Shown here: piece after piece, positions 17,257 through 25,373 of the stretch
Layout of the letters: every line of letters starts with the position of its first letter
Position numbering within the stretch: the first letter of the stretch is position 1
Origin: a candidate division TM6 bacterium UASB124
GTDB lineage: Bacteria > Dependentiae > Babeliae > Babeliales > RVW-14
Assembly (NCBI GenBank): GCA_001468855.1
Contig: LDIV01000004.1
Location: 93,054-148,350 of the forward strand
Direction of reading: 5' to 3'
Length of the DNA stretch: 55,297 nucleotides
The notes under the pieces: model-generated
The model's database searches: none
What the model was told of the DNA's origin: nothing
The model's input: only the letters and a program-made list of their open reading frames with translations
Position numbers and translations under genes: made by a program

Positions 17257-18211
17257 TTACTAATCCTAGCATTTTTTCTATGTCAAATGTGAGCTTGATT
17301 GCCGTCAAATTTTGCTCCGGATGGATTTGGTTGGTTTTGTTATTAATTGAATTTAAAAAGTACTCGATTTCAAGTTTTAAAGGGTTATCTTTATAAACAA
17401 AAACACGTTCGACCAAAGATTCTTGCTTATAATTGAGCTGTTCTATTCCTATGATTTGTGTACTAGAATTCGTTTGTCTATGAATTGAAATATCCTGTGT
17501 AGTGAAATCAAGGAGAATATATTCATTTTTTTGATGAATTTCCATCGTGCGTTTTTTGATTTGTGATGCACGGCTTGCGGTTAAATGCGCAAATACGCCA
17601 TTCCCAAACCCAATTTGAACGGAAGCTATATCGCAAGAGTTAGAATAAACCTTTTGGCCCTGGGCACTGAGAGATTTAACAGGGGAGTCAATGAATTGAA
17701 GTATTAAATCTAAATCATGAATCATCAAATCAAGAACTACGCTATCTTTTGATACTCTAGCATCAAAAGGTCCCATGCGATGTATCTCAATCATCAATGG
17801 ATGATTTATAATTTTCTTTAACTCTTGAACAGCACCATTAAAACGTTCAACATGTCCTATGTGAAGTGTAAGACCGGATTGTTTTGCGAGATTGATAAGT
17901 TCTTCAGCTTCAGCTAGATTTTTTGTAATTGGCTTTTCGACAAGGACGTGTTTCCCTCTATTTAGGCAATCTTTTACCACTTTATAGTGAAAATCAGTTG
18001 GAACCGCTACAACTACGGCATCAACATTATCGATCCAATCATTATAATTTTTAGATTTGATTACAGTAGGACTAATAATTTTTTTGAAATTAGCTTCATT
18101 CGTATCTGCAACTCCTACCAATTTTATTGCTTGCAAGCTGTGTAACTGCGAGCAAATGGAGGCATGATACCCACCCATTTTACCTAATCCTATGACACCT
18201 AATCTTATCAT
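17216..18211 (-). CDS. Gfo/Idh/MocA-family oxidoreductase in the lipid A operon
   Basis: A 331-residue NAD(P)-dependent sugar dehydrogenase. It has the Rossmann glycine motif GLGKMGGYH near residue 8, the catalytic-Lys motif EKPIT at about residues 92-96 and HVERFNGA around 120, as in this family. It sits 20 bp after lpxA and overlaps lpxI. In bacteria that make 2,3-diamino lipid A, GnnA is such an oxidoreductase (UDP-GlcNAc 3-dehydrogenase) encoded next to lpxA, so a GnnA-like role is likely. The partner aminotransferase GnnB is not in the window, so this is inference. The start ATG is the family start. Confidence 0.88.
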   Translation of the reverse strand: MIRLGVIGLGKMGGYHASICSQLHSLQAIKLVGVADTNEANFKKIISPTVIKSKNYNDWIDNVDAVVVAVPTDFHYKVVKDCLNRGKHVLVEKPITKNLAEAEELINLAKQSGLTLHIGHVERFNGAVQELKKIINHPLMIEIHRMGPFDARVSKDSVVLDLMIHDLDLILQFIDSPVKSLSAQGQKVYSNSCDIASVQIGFGNGVFAHLTASRASQIKKRTMEIHQKNEYILLDFTTQDISIHRQTNSSTQIIGIEQLNYKQESLVERVFVYKDNPLKLEIEYFLNSINNKTNQIHPEQNLTAIKLTFDIEKMLGLVNDCDNSWNRNTSR

Positions 18212-18231
18212 TGTTGGTTTCCTATGGTATA

Positions 18232-19071
18232 TTACAAGCCTTCTCGAGGTTGAACTTTATTATCTTGATCGGAAATAGCACGCATTGATACTCCGCGCTT
18301 GCTGTTTCCAATGAAATTCAAAAAATGTAGAACTTGAGGATTATTTCCCCATGCTTCGCTAGCTGCAATCTCTTTAATTTTGGGTATAAACATTTTTTCG
18401 TTATAAAAAAGCTTAGTAACATGTTTGAGCGCGTTGATAGTTTCTGATGAAAAACCGGCACGTTTTAAAGCTATAATATTTAACCCAGCGTAAGCGGCAG
18501 GTTGTTCATTGAATAAACAAAATGGTGGCAGATCTTGGCGTGCGCCACTAAATGGAGCAACAGCAGTAAATGCTCCAACTCGACAAAACTGGTGTGTGGC
18601 GGCATATGCCATTAAAAAGGCATTTTTTTCTATATAAGAGTGTCCGCCAAGACTTACATTGTTTATAAGAGTAACATTATCTTCTAGAATTGAATCATGC
18701 GATACATGGGAATAATTCATGATATAACAGCTGTTACCGATTTTGGTAAGCCCGTCAGGATATTTTGAGGCATGTATTGTTACAAATTCTCGAAGTTCGC
18801 AGTTTTGTCCGATTTCGATGTTGCCGAAACTTTCCTTTGTCCCAATATTTTGGGCTGCAAACCCAACCATTACGTTTGCATGAAGTCTCGTGTTATCGCC
18901 TATTTTGACATTTCCGACTACAACGCAAAACGGCCCAACTTTTACATTATTACCTAACTCAACATTATCACCAACAATAGCTGATGGATGAATATAGGTT
19001 TCATTTGAATGAAAAAAAGCTTCCTCAAAATTGGAAGCTCCCTTTTTTGCTTTAATAACATTGTTGTTCAC
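18232..19071 (-). CDS. lpxA: Acyl-ACP--UDP-N-acetylglucosamine O-acyltransferase LpxA
   Basis: LpxA catalyses the first committed step of lipid A synthesis. The protein is a left-handed beta-helix of hexapeptide repeats (IHPSAIVGDNVELGNNVKVG and on) with the conserved HVSHDS and GGHSYIEKNAFLMAYA regions that hold the catalytic His, then the C-terminal helical part from ALKRAGFS. I chose the GTG at 19071 (279 residues): the longer frame to 19173 would run through the tRNA-Gln gene. It leads the lpxA-oxidoreductase-lpxI operon. The roughly 25 residues before the first hexapeptide repeat are longer than usual. Confidence 0.93.
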   Translation of the reverse strand: MNNNVIKAKKGASNFEEAFFHSNETYIHPSAIVGDNVELGNNVKVGPFCVVVGNVKIGDNTRLHANVMVGFAAQNIGTKESFGNIEIGQNCELREFVTIHASKYPDGLTKIGNSCYIMNYSHVSHDSILEDNVTLINNVSLGGHSYIEKNAFLMAYAATHQFCRVGAFTAVAPFSGARQDLPPFCLFNEQPAAYAGLNIIALKRAGFSSETINALKHVTKLFYNEKMFIPKIKEIAASEAWGNNPQVLHFLNFIGNSKRGVSMRAISDQDNKVQPREGL

Positions 19072-19097
19072 AAAAAACTCAGTAAAAAAAATTAAAA

Positions 19098-19172
19098 TGG
19101 TTGGGGCGGGAGGATTCGAACCTCCGGATGGCGGAACCAAAATCCGCTGCCTTACCACTTGGCTACGCCCCA
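19098..19172 (-). tRNA. tRNA-Gln (UUG)
   Basis: The minus strand gives acceptor TGGGGCG/CGCCCCA, D arm GCC/GGC with AAGTGGTA loop, anticodon stem GCGGA/TCCGC with loop TTTTGGT (anticodon TTG), T arm GGAGG/CCTCC with TTCGAAT. Discriminator A; CCA is encoded (TGG at 19098-19100 on the plus strand). It lies 15 bp after spoVG and 26 bp before the lpxA start, on the same strand as both. Confidence 0.96.
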
Positions 19173-19187
19173 AGCTGAAACTTTGTC

Positions 19188-19448
19188 TTACTCGTCTACC
19201 GCTACCTTTTTATACTCTTCTATAACCTTTTCCTCTATCATTTTTCTAGTGTCTGCGTTCAAAGGATGTACTATATCCTTGAAAGATCCATCTTTTTTCC
19301 TGCGAGAAGGCATCGAGACAAACAAACCCTTGTCGCTTTTGATAATTTTCATATCACGTACAATAAAACAACCATCGAAAATGATAGTTGCATAGCCTTT
19401 TAGTTTACCTTCATTAGCAGGAAAAACTTTTACTTCAGTTATCTCCAT
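19188..19448 (-). CDS. spoVG: SpoVG-family regulator
   Basis: An 86-residue protein with the SpoVG core: MEITEVKVFPANEGKLKGYATIIFD in outline, then GLFVSMPSRRKKDG, the near-invariant motif, and DIVHPLNADTR, followed by a C-terminal helix. SpoVG proteins bind nucleic acid and act as pleiotropic regulators; despite the name they occur widely in non-sporing bacteria. Size matches the family. It is followed directly by tRNA-Gln, suggesting a joint transcript that is processed at the tRNA. Confidence 0.95.
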   Translation of the reverse strand: MEITEVKVFPANEGKLKGYATIIFDGCFIVRDMKIIKSDKGLFVSMPSRRKKDGSFKDIVHPLNADTRKMIEEKVIEEYKKVAVDE

Positions 19449-19613
19449 ACCATTCCTTAGTTTTCAACCCAGCTCGAGAGACTCTGCTTTCATGCATTTC
19501 TCGTGCCCTACGATGACAACATTACCATTACAAAAGTTCAAAATTTTATAGCTTAAATTTAATAGTTTACAATATGTTTGTCAACAAGTTTTTCAGCCTT
19601 AAATTCGAATGTT

Positions 19614-20525
19614 TTATGATTTTTCTGCAGCTCTTAATTTTGCTGATCTGGCAGATTGATTTACTTCTAATTCAGTATTTGAGGCGGTTATTGCTTTAGG
19701 TGTTAAAATTTTTAACTCGAGTAAACTTTCATTTTTTTTGAAAAAATTTTTTACAATTCGGTCTTCAAGGGAATGAAAGCTAATGCAGACAAGTTTCCCT
19801 TTTGGGGGGAGAAATGGCAAACTTGCATGCAAAAATGATCTGATATTCTCAAGCTCATTATTAACAGCAATTCGTAGAGCTTGAAAGGTTTTCGTTGCCG
19901 GATGGGTAAGCTTTTTACCTTTGTTTGTATATCTGGGGATTATTGACTCAATTAGTTCTACGAGTTGGCGGGTTGTTTTGAAACTTTCAGTTTTACGTTT
20001 TGTAACAATGGCATGTGCAATTTTTCTTGCATTGCGTTCTTCTGCATATTCAAAGAGAATTTTAGCGAGCTCGTTTTCTGTACAGGTATTTAAAATAGTA
20101 TCGGCAGTTATATGGTAATGTGATTTAGACATACGCATATCCAAAGGGGTGTCTGTCAAGAACGATAAGCCCTCTCGTTCGTGTATTTGAAGTTGGGATG
20201 TTCCAAAATCTGCCAATATTCCATCAACTTTTTTTATCCCCTCGTTCTTTAATAACTTATAAAGATGTGCAAAATTACCCCACAAAATATTAATTCTATC
20301 GCCATATTTTTCTTTTAAAATAGGGGCATTTTGTGCAATTGATTTTTGATCCCAGTCTATTCCTATTATTTTGCAAGTTGGTTCCAAGTCAAGAATTGCG
20401 GAAGTATGTCCCCCGCATCCAAGTGTTGCATCAACGTAAGTTTTACCCGGTTTTGGAGCTAAAAATTGCAATACCTCACTTACTAAAACGCTTTTATGTG
20501 TTGGTTTGAGATCTGGATTATTCAT
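19614..20525 (-). CDS. rsmH: 16S rRNA (cytosine-1402 N4) methyltransferase RsmH
   Basis: A 303-residue SAM-dependent methyltransferase that modifies C1402 in the ribosomal P site. It begins HKSVLVSEVLQFLAPKPGKTYVDAT in outline, then the SAM-binding GCGGHTSAIL, DADFGTSQLQ-type motif (ADFGTSQLQ) and RAFQALRI-like KTFQALRIAVNNEL, then the C-terminal ISFHSLEDRIVK. All are RsmH signatures. It starts 1 bp after the stop of the upstream exported protein, so the two are translationally coupled. Usually rsmH follows mraZ at the head of the division cluster; here it does not. Confidence 0.96.
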   Translation of the reverse strand: MNNPDLKPTHKSVLVSEVLQFLAPKPGKTYVDATLGCGGHTSAILDLEPTCKIIGIDWDQKSIAQNAPILKEKYGDRINILWGNFAHLYKLLKNEGIKKVDGILADFGTSQLQIHEREGLSFLTDTPLDMRMSKSHYHITADTILNTCTENELAKILFEYAEERNARKIAHAIVTKRKTESFKTTRQLVELIESIIPRYTNKGKKLTHPATKTFQALRIAVNNELENIRSFLHASLPFLPPKGKLVCISFHSLEDRIVKNFFKKNESLLELKILTPKAITASNTELEVNQSARSAKLRAAEKS

Positions 20526-20526
20526 T

Positions 20527-21792
20527 TTATTTAATATATCTGTTAATAACTTTTTTAATATCGGGTTTTTGGGTTGGTTTTACTACATAATCGATAAAAT
20601 TGCCACTGGCTCCATACCTTTCAGTATAAATTGAAATTTTTTTATGTTTTAATTCTATCAATTTTCCTAAGTCTAGTCGACGTCTTGGTGGCAAGAGTTC
20701 ATAAATTGATTTATCTGCTAAATCTTGTTCATCTTCGTCAAATATTGCCAGATAGCCGCGAATATAAATTCTGTCTCTAGGTTCGATTATGGTGTCAACA
20801 TCTATAAGACCTGATTCATTATGTTTTAATTTTATTATTGGTGTTTTATCGAATCGCCATACGGCCATGTCATCACGTATATCTTCATCGGTTGTCCATG
20901 ACTCTTTTGTTTTTTGTGCTAACCAGTTTCCTTTTGCTTTTTTTTCATATACAAAACAGGTTACTAAGATTGTTTTACCTGTTTTATTTTCAACATAAAA
21001 ATCTAGCTCCGGTTGTTTTTTATCTTCTTTTTTTTTATCTATAGCTTTAAAATCAAAATCATAAAATTCCCCTAAGATTCCATACTTTTCAATTTCTATA
21101 GTAACCTTTTTCCCGTGTAATTGTGCAATTATATCCAAATCTATTTTTTTATTATCATCAAGTAATTCAATCGTTGAATCATCAGCTTCTTTTTTATTGT
21201 CAAATATCCCCAAATATCCAAATGTCTTGTTGCGATTCTCTTCATCTTGAATAGTATCAAGATCTATGATTACACTTTCGTTATCTTCAATTTTGTAAAT
21301 GGAAGATTTATCCCATCTCCAACGGCTGGCTGGGCGCTTGTTTATGTATGAAAAACATACCACATAAATTGTCTTACCGGTTTTATTTTCAACTTCAAAA
21401 TCAAGTTCATAGTTTCTTAAAGTACCTTCTTTAGGTTTTAGATTTATTATTTTTGCTTTGGAATTTTTTGTTTCTTTGACTGCATTTTGAGGCAAAATTA
21501 TTTGTTGCGGAGTTGTTAAAGTTTGGGAATTTGTAGTTGTAACTTTTGCTGCCAATATTGTTTCGGCAGGTGTTTGGTGTTGGGTTTCCTGATTTGTATT
21601 TGAAACTGGCGGCATAATAGGGGTTTGGCTGGCTGAGGGCATTGATTTCGGAATTTGATTCAGTATAGTTGTATCAGATAATATGGTTTCTTGTGTGGCA
21701 TTCACAGGCATAATTGGGTCTGGTATTTGAGTAAACACTTGTATTGTGCAAATCAGTAATATTGCTGATAAAAAAATAGTTTTTAAATTCAT
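20527..21792 (-). CDS. Exported protein with two tandem copies of an unknown domain
   Basis: A 421-residue protein with a signal peptide (to about residue 21, likely cut at VFT|QIP), then a Thr/Pro/Gln-rich low-complexity linker (about 25-110). It ends with two homologous domains at about 129-250 and 262-405. Each begins ELDF[EY]VENKTGKTI, has C-F-x-Y, a [SD]x[VL]IDxDTI line and GYL[GA]IFD, and closes with EKYG/ERYG-G-F-D. The second copy has an insertion around 285-310. It looks like a beta-rich domain duplicated in the gene; I do not recognise the family. It lies between dnaA and rsmH on the same strand, 1 bp from rsmH. Confidence 0.8.
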   Translation of the reverse strand: MNLKTIFLSAILLICTIQVFTQIPDPIMPVNATQETILSDTTILNQIPKSMPSASQTPIMPPVSNTNQETQHQTPAETILAAKVTTTNSQTLTTPQQIILPQNAVKETKNSKAKIINLKPKEGTLRNYELDFEVENKTGKTIYVVCFSYINKRPASRWRWDKSSIYKIEDNESVIIDLDTIQDEENRNKTFGYLGIFDNKKEADDSTIELLDDNKKIDLDIIAQLHGKKVTIEIEKYGILGEFYDFDFKAIDKKKEDKKQPELDFYVENKTGKTILVTCFVYEKKAKGNWLAQKTKESWTTDEDIRDDMAVWRFDKTPIIKLKHNESGLIDVDTIIEPRDRIYIRGYLAIFDEDEQDLADKSIYELLPPRRRLDLGKLIELKHKKISIYTERYGASGNFIDYVVKPTQKPDIKKVINRYIK

Positions 21793-21848
21793 GGGTCTCC
21801 TTAATAAATTACAAGCAGAACTCTATAAATTAAAAGCCATTAAGAGAA

Positions 21849-21877
21849 TTGTAGCACCAATTTCCTTGGAGCTACAG
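21849..21877 (-). terminator. Possible hairpin terminator after dnaA
   Basis: TGTAGC-A-CCAA / TTGG-A-GCTACA forms a 10-bp stem with one A-A mismatch and a 5-base loop, 30 bp after the dnaA stop. The T-run is poor. Confidence 0.35.
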
Positions 21878-21905
21878 CATTTTCCTAAAAACAATTTAGC
21901 CATCC

Positions 21906-23336
21906 TTAATTCATCAAGATTTCTTGTTCAATCCTTTTTATTTTTTTTGCCATATCTAAGTCATTCGAACAAATTGATTCAACTTTACCTATTGCATGGA
22001 TTACCGTCGAGTGATCCCGTCCGCCAACAAATGACCCGATTACTTGCAATGAGCAATTTGTGAGCTTTTTCATTAAGTAAAAAACAATTTGTCTTATCTC
22101 AGCAATTTCTTTATATCGTTTTTTTGCTTTAATGTCAGAAACTGAAACATCAAAATTTTTTGCAACGATTTTTAAAACGGTTTCGAGAGAGGCGTTTTCG
22201 GATTTCGGGTTGTTCAAGTTTAAAAGGACTTTTTTTGCAAGCTCAATAGAAATATGAGTGTTAATTAATGCTGCAAATGCGCTTACACGCACTAAAGCTC
22301 CTTCTAATTCTCGAATATTTGAAATGACTCGTGAAGCAATAAAATTTGCTACGTCACTTGGTAAATTGATTTTATTTTGTTCGGCTTTTTTGTTTAAAAT
22401 TGCTATTTTAGTTTCAAGATCTGGAATTTGAATATCAGCTACGAGTCCCCATTCCAATCTTGATTTTAATCGACTTTGTAGCCCTGCAATTTCTTTTGGA
22501 AAGGTGTCGCTGGACATGATAATTTGTTTATGTTCTTCATAAAGATTATTGAAAATATGAAAAAATATCTCTTGAGTTTGTTCTTTATTGGATAAAAATT
22601 GTACATCATCCAATAAGAAGAGATCTAACTTTTGATATTTGCTTCGAAATTGATCAGCCTTATCCAAACGAATGCAGTTTATAAATTCTGTAATAAATCT
22701 ATCCGTAGTTTCATAACAAACTGTAATATTTGGATATTTTTTCTTTACGGCATTCCCAATTGCATGCATTAAATGAGTTTTTCCAAGGCCTGTTCCTCCA
22801 TATATAAAAAGAGGATTGTAAACTTTTCCCAAATTATCGACTACAGCTATGGCGGCGGCATTTGCGAGGGAATTATTTGGGCCTACAATGAAATTTTCAA
22901 AAATATAATTTTCGTTCAGATTATTGCCATAGTGATTATACTGATTTTTTTTGGAAACCTTAACCATGGCTTTTGACTGTTGCTGTTTAGAGTCCAGGCT
23001 TATTTGGGGAGTGTGATTCGCATGTAGCTGATTTTGGGTTGACTGAATTGTTGATGCAGGAATAATATTACGAATTTGTTGTGATTCTTGCCCGCCACAA
23101 ATGAAAATTATTTTGATTTCATTTACGTTCAAAAGCCTACTAAGATGTTTTTTTAAAAGTTCAATGTAATGTTCCTGAATCCATTTGCTAATGAACTGAT
23201 TAGGGGCTTTAAGTGTGATTACCCCCGTTGCTAAATTCCAATCTTGTAGACTAACAGCTTTAAACCAGGTTTCAACAATTTGGCTTCCGGCCTCTTGTTT
23301 GATGAGTTTTAAAAATTCATCCCAAATTAATTGCAC
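21906..23336 (-). CDS. dnaA: Chromosomal replication initiator DnaA
   Basis: A 476-residue initiator with all four domains. Domain I is at the start (WDEFLKLIKQEAGSQIVETWF). A Gln-rich variable linker covers about 110-140. The AAA+ domain has FIVGPNNSLANAAA, Walker A GGTGLGKTH, Walker B LDLFLLDDVQF and sensor arginines. The C-terminal domain IV carries the DnaA-box-binding signature VGGRDHSTVIHAI. GTG start follows AAGGAAT. A single box-like TTATTCACA lies 32 bp upstream and could mediate autoregulation. Downstream on the same strand are an exported protein and rsmH rather than dnaN. Confidence 0.98.
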   Translation of the reverse strand: MQLIWDEFLKLIKQEAGSQIVETWFKAVSLQDWNLATGVITLKAPNQFISKWIQEHYIELLKKHLSRLLNVNEIKIIFICGGQESQQIRNIIPASTIQSTQNQLHANHTPQISLDSKQQQSKAMVKVSKKNQYNHYGNNLNENYIFENFIVGPNNSLANAAAIAVVDNLGKVYNPLFIYGGTGLGKTHLMHAIGNAVKKKYPNITVCYETTDRFITEFINCIRLDKADQFRSKYQKLDLFLLDDVQFLSNKEQTQEIFFHIFNNLYEEHKQIIMSSDTFPKEIAGLQSRLKSRLEWGLVADIQIPDLETKIAILNKKAEQNKINLPSDVANFIASRVISNIRELEGALVRVSAFAALINTHISIELAKKVLLNLNNPKSENASLETVLKIVAKNFDVSVSDIKAKKRYKEIAEIRQIVFYLMKKLTNCSLQVIGSFVGGRDHSTVIHAIGKVESICSNDLDMAKKIKRIEQEILMN

Positions 23337-23367
23337 AGGTATTCCTTAAAGTTAAATTCTGTTGTCA

Positions 23368-23376
23368 TGTGAATAA
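23368..23376 (-). promoter_or_regulatory. DnaA-box-like site TTATTCACA
   Basis: One match to TTATNCACA on the minus strand between dnaA and the divergent lipoprotein gene. A single box fits dnaA autoregulation better than an origin. Confidence 0.45.
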
Positions 23377-23467
23377 TCAAAAGTGTTGATATGAAATTGA
23401 AGTACAGTTAATTATATCAGTAGTTGGAAAAAGGGTAAATTTTTATAAAATTCAATGGGAGATTGTC

Positions 23468-24187
23468 ATGAATAAAGAGAAAATTCTAGGAACCTTTTGT
23501 ATATTCGGACTGGCTTTTGTCATACTTTTATGTGGATGTGGGAAAAAAGGTGATGATAAAAATGAAAAATTGGCGCAAACCTATTATAAACTTTGCATGT
23601 TGGAGATCTCACAAAATTCAGACAAAAGTGATAGTCCACAAACTACTTATAGAAAGGCTTTGTCTTATATTCAAGAGGCGATAAATTATAAGGCGAGAGC
23701 TGATTTTTTAGCGGTTAAAGCGACGATACTTTTCAGGTTGGGAGATTTTGAGCAAAGTTGCCAAAGTTTTGAGTCAGCATTAGCTTTTGAGGATGTATCT
23801 GCAAAAGTACGTGCTAGTATAATGAATAACTATGCCTGTTTGCTTGCACAGATGGGAAATATTGATAAGGCTTTGGGAATATTGGATAATCTGGCCAAGG
23901 ATAGTGATTATTTTACACCTCAGGCTGCAGTATTTAACAGAGGTAAGATTTTTTTTGACAGGAAAAATTACACGCAAGCTGTAAAAGAATTTTCTAGAAC
24001 GGTGGCATTGGCGCCCGAATATGTAGATGCGCATTATTTTTTGGCTCTATCAGCATTTAAATTACAGAACAAAGATTTGGCAAAAGCTGAGGTAGAGTCT
24101 GTACTGTTTTTGGATCCTTCTCATGAAGGGGGAATAGCATTGGCAGAGAAGCTAGGAGTTAATTTAGGCATTAATAATAAACAATAG
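23468..24187 (+). CDS. TPR lipoprotein (PilF/PilW-like)
   Basis: A 239-residue protein with a lipoprotein signal peptide; the likely lipobox is LCG|C with C24 lipidated. Four or more tetratricopeptide repeats follow, for example KALSYIQEAINYKARADFLAVKA (shown in part as KALSYIQEAI), FRLGDFEQSCQSFESAL, AQMGNIDKALGIL and KNYTQAVKEFSRTVALAPEYVDAHYFLAL. Layout and length match PilF/PilW pilotins that help assemble type IV pilus secretin at the outer membrane, which would pair with the pilin at 2056, but TPR lipoproteins also serve elsewhere. It is divergent from dnaA. ATG follows GGGAGATTGTC. Confidence 0.8.
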   Translation: MNKEKILGTFCIFGLAFVILLCGCGKKGDDKNEKLAQTYYKLCMLEISQNSDKSDSPQTTYRKALSYIQEAINYKARADFLAVKATILFRLGDFEQSCQSFESALAFEDVSAKVRASIMNNYACLLAQMGNIDKALGILDNLAKDSDYFTPQAAVFNRGKIFFDRKNYTQAVKEFSRTVALAPEYVDAHYFLALSAFKLQNKDLAKAEVESVLFLDPSHEGGIALAEKLGVNLGINNKQ

Positions 24188-24298
24188 ATAAGATGGCGAA
24201 GTAGAGTATAACTCCCCCTTACTTCGATTTTAGCAAACAATTATTGTAATTTCAGGTTGTAATTTTTTATTATAAATATATAAATATAAATAAATGAT

Positions 24299-24326
24299 AA
24301 GATCTTGGATTGGGACGAGATCTTTG
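24299..24326. repeat. Inverted repeat AAGATCT / AGATCTT
   Basis: A 7-bp stem with a 12-base loop between the TPR lipoprotein and the thioredoxin-fold gene, followed by TGTTTAG. It may be a weak terminator or a leader hairpin. Confidence 0.35.
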
Positions 24327-24363
24327 TTTAGTTGGGTATGTCGAATCTGAATAGGGGGGAGTT

Positions 24364-25065
24364 ATGAAGGTATCAAGTTTTCTCTTTGTGTTTTTTTTTA
24401 TGTTTTCTAATTTGCTTTCTTATGTAGAGCCTGACCTGGGTGGGTTGTTTTCAAAAATTATGCGATCTGGTGGTGTTGGTCAAGAGAAAACGAAGGTTGA
24501 ATATGAACCGCGGGAGCAACTCGAACATCAATCAGTAGATATAAACAAAAATTTGCCTGACAATCCAGTTCAGAGTGTAAATCAGCTTGATAGTTACTCT
24601 AAAACCGGAACTCAACGCATAACAGATAGATTGCCTGAAAGTCTTGTTTTTAATATCCAGGGAATTGCACAATTTACAAAATTAGTGGTTAAAAATTCGT
24701 ACTCTAAGCCGGTTGTTTTAAAAATTTATTCATCTAAGCATCAGGATTCAAAAAAAGTAGCCCCTGTTTTCCAGGCCGTTGCTGACGAATTTAAAAATCA
24801 AGTTATATTTGCGGGATTAAATATTGCGGAAAATGTAGAGATTTTTATGCAGATTTCGATGCATTATAAACTAAAAAAGGTTGATTTGCCACTTTTTTTG
24901 TTTTATAAAGATGGGCAGCTTTTGACGCCTTTTTTGGCAGGATTTCAGCCACAAAGTTATCTTTCGGATTATATTCAGCAGAGGTTTTTTTCCAATGGTT
25001 TTGCCAATGTTGATGATGCTCAGGAGAGTATTTCCGAATCTGTTGAAAAAGGCGTTAATAAGTGA
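24364..25065 (+). CDS. Exported thioredoxin-fold protein lacking the CXXC active site
   Basis: A 233-residue protein with a signal peptide (to about residue 20). Residues about 20-105 are a polar, likely flexible region. Residues 105-210 follow the thioredoxin layout: strand KPVVLKIYSS, helix KKVAPVFQAVADEF, strand VIFAGLNIAEN, the cis-Pro strand LPLFLFYKDGQL with P176, and a last helix with GFQPQSYLSDYIQ. The usual C-x-x-C after the first strand is replaced by S-S-K-H, and the mature protein has no Cys, so it cannot be a redox enzyme. It may be a binding or scaffold domain in the periplasm. ATG follows GGGGGGAGTT, a strong ribosome site. Confidence 0.75.
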   Translation: MKVSSFLFVFFFMFSNLLSYVEPDLGGLFSKIMRSGGVGQEKTKVEYEPREQLEHQSVDINKNLPDNPVQSVNQLDSYSKTGTQRITDRLPESLVFNIQGIAQFTKLVVKNSYSKPVVLKIYSSKHQDSKKVAPVFQAVADEFKNQVIFAGLNIAENVEIFMQISMHYKLKKVDLPLFLFYKDGQLLTPFLAGFQPQSYLSDYIQQRFFSNGFANVDDAQESISESVEKGVNK

Positions 25066-25304
25066 ATAGTACTGGGCTGTGGAGCAAAATAGGGATATTT
25101 GTGTCTTCTTAAGTCAGGTAACAGTTATAAATTTAGGACAGTCTACCAGTATGCCTGTCTTCTTGGGGTAATTGTTTTTTATGTATAGTGCGATCTGTAG
25201 GGCGTTTTACAATTTAAATTTACAGGTATATAATAAGTTATGAGTTTTTAAATGGAAAAGTCTGCAAAAGGCTTTTTGTCTCGATCAAAGAAATATTAAA
25301 ATCT

Positions 25305-25332
25305 TTGACAGAGGGAAATGGTAGGTTATAAG
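25305..25332 (+). promoter_or_regulatory. Sigma70-like promoter of the CSIQ gene
   Basis: Perfect -35 TTGACA at 25305-25310, 16-bp spacer, -10 TATAAG at 25327-25332, about 40 bp before the ATG at 25374. The -10 lies inside the first TGGTAGGTTATA copy. Confidence 0.65.
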
Positions 25333-25354
25333 TTCGAAGAAGTGGTAGGTTATA
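25319..25354. repeat. 12-bp direct repeats TGGTAGGTTATA
   Basis: Copies at 25319-25330 and 25343-25354, 24 bp apart (just over two helical turns), one on the -10 box and one near the transcript start. Candidate operator. Confidence 0.6.
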
Positions 25355-25373
25355 TTTTTTAGGAGGTTAATTC

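Larger units (their letters stand above)
25066..25373. other. 308-bp leader region of the CSIQ gene
   Basis: No open frame of interest. It contains a sigma70-like promoter at 25305-25332 and two copies of TGGTAGGTTATA at 25319-25330 and 25343-25354. Confidence 0.6.

Noticed and set aside
19031..19225. Open frame on the plus strand over tRNA-Gln and the long lpxA frame to 19173
   Set aside because: Both are made by the tRNA sequence. LpxA homology begins well after the tRNA, so the GTG at 19071 is used instead.
23337..23467. Replication origin next to dnaA
   Set aside because: Only one DnaA-box-like 9-mer and no AT-rich repeat array; autoregulation explains it.
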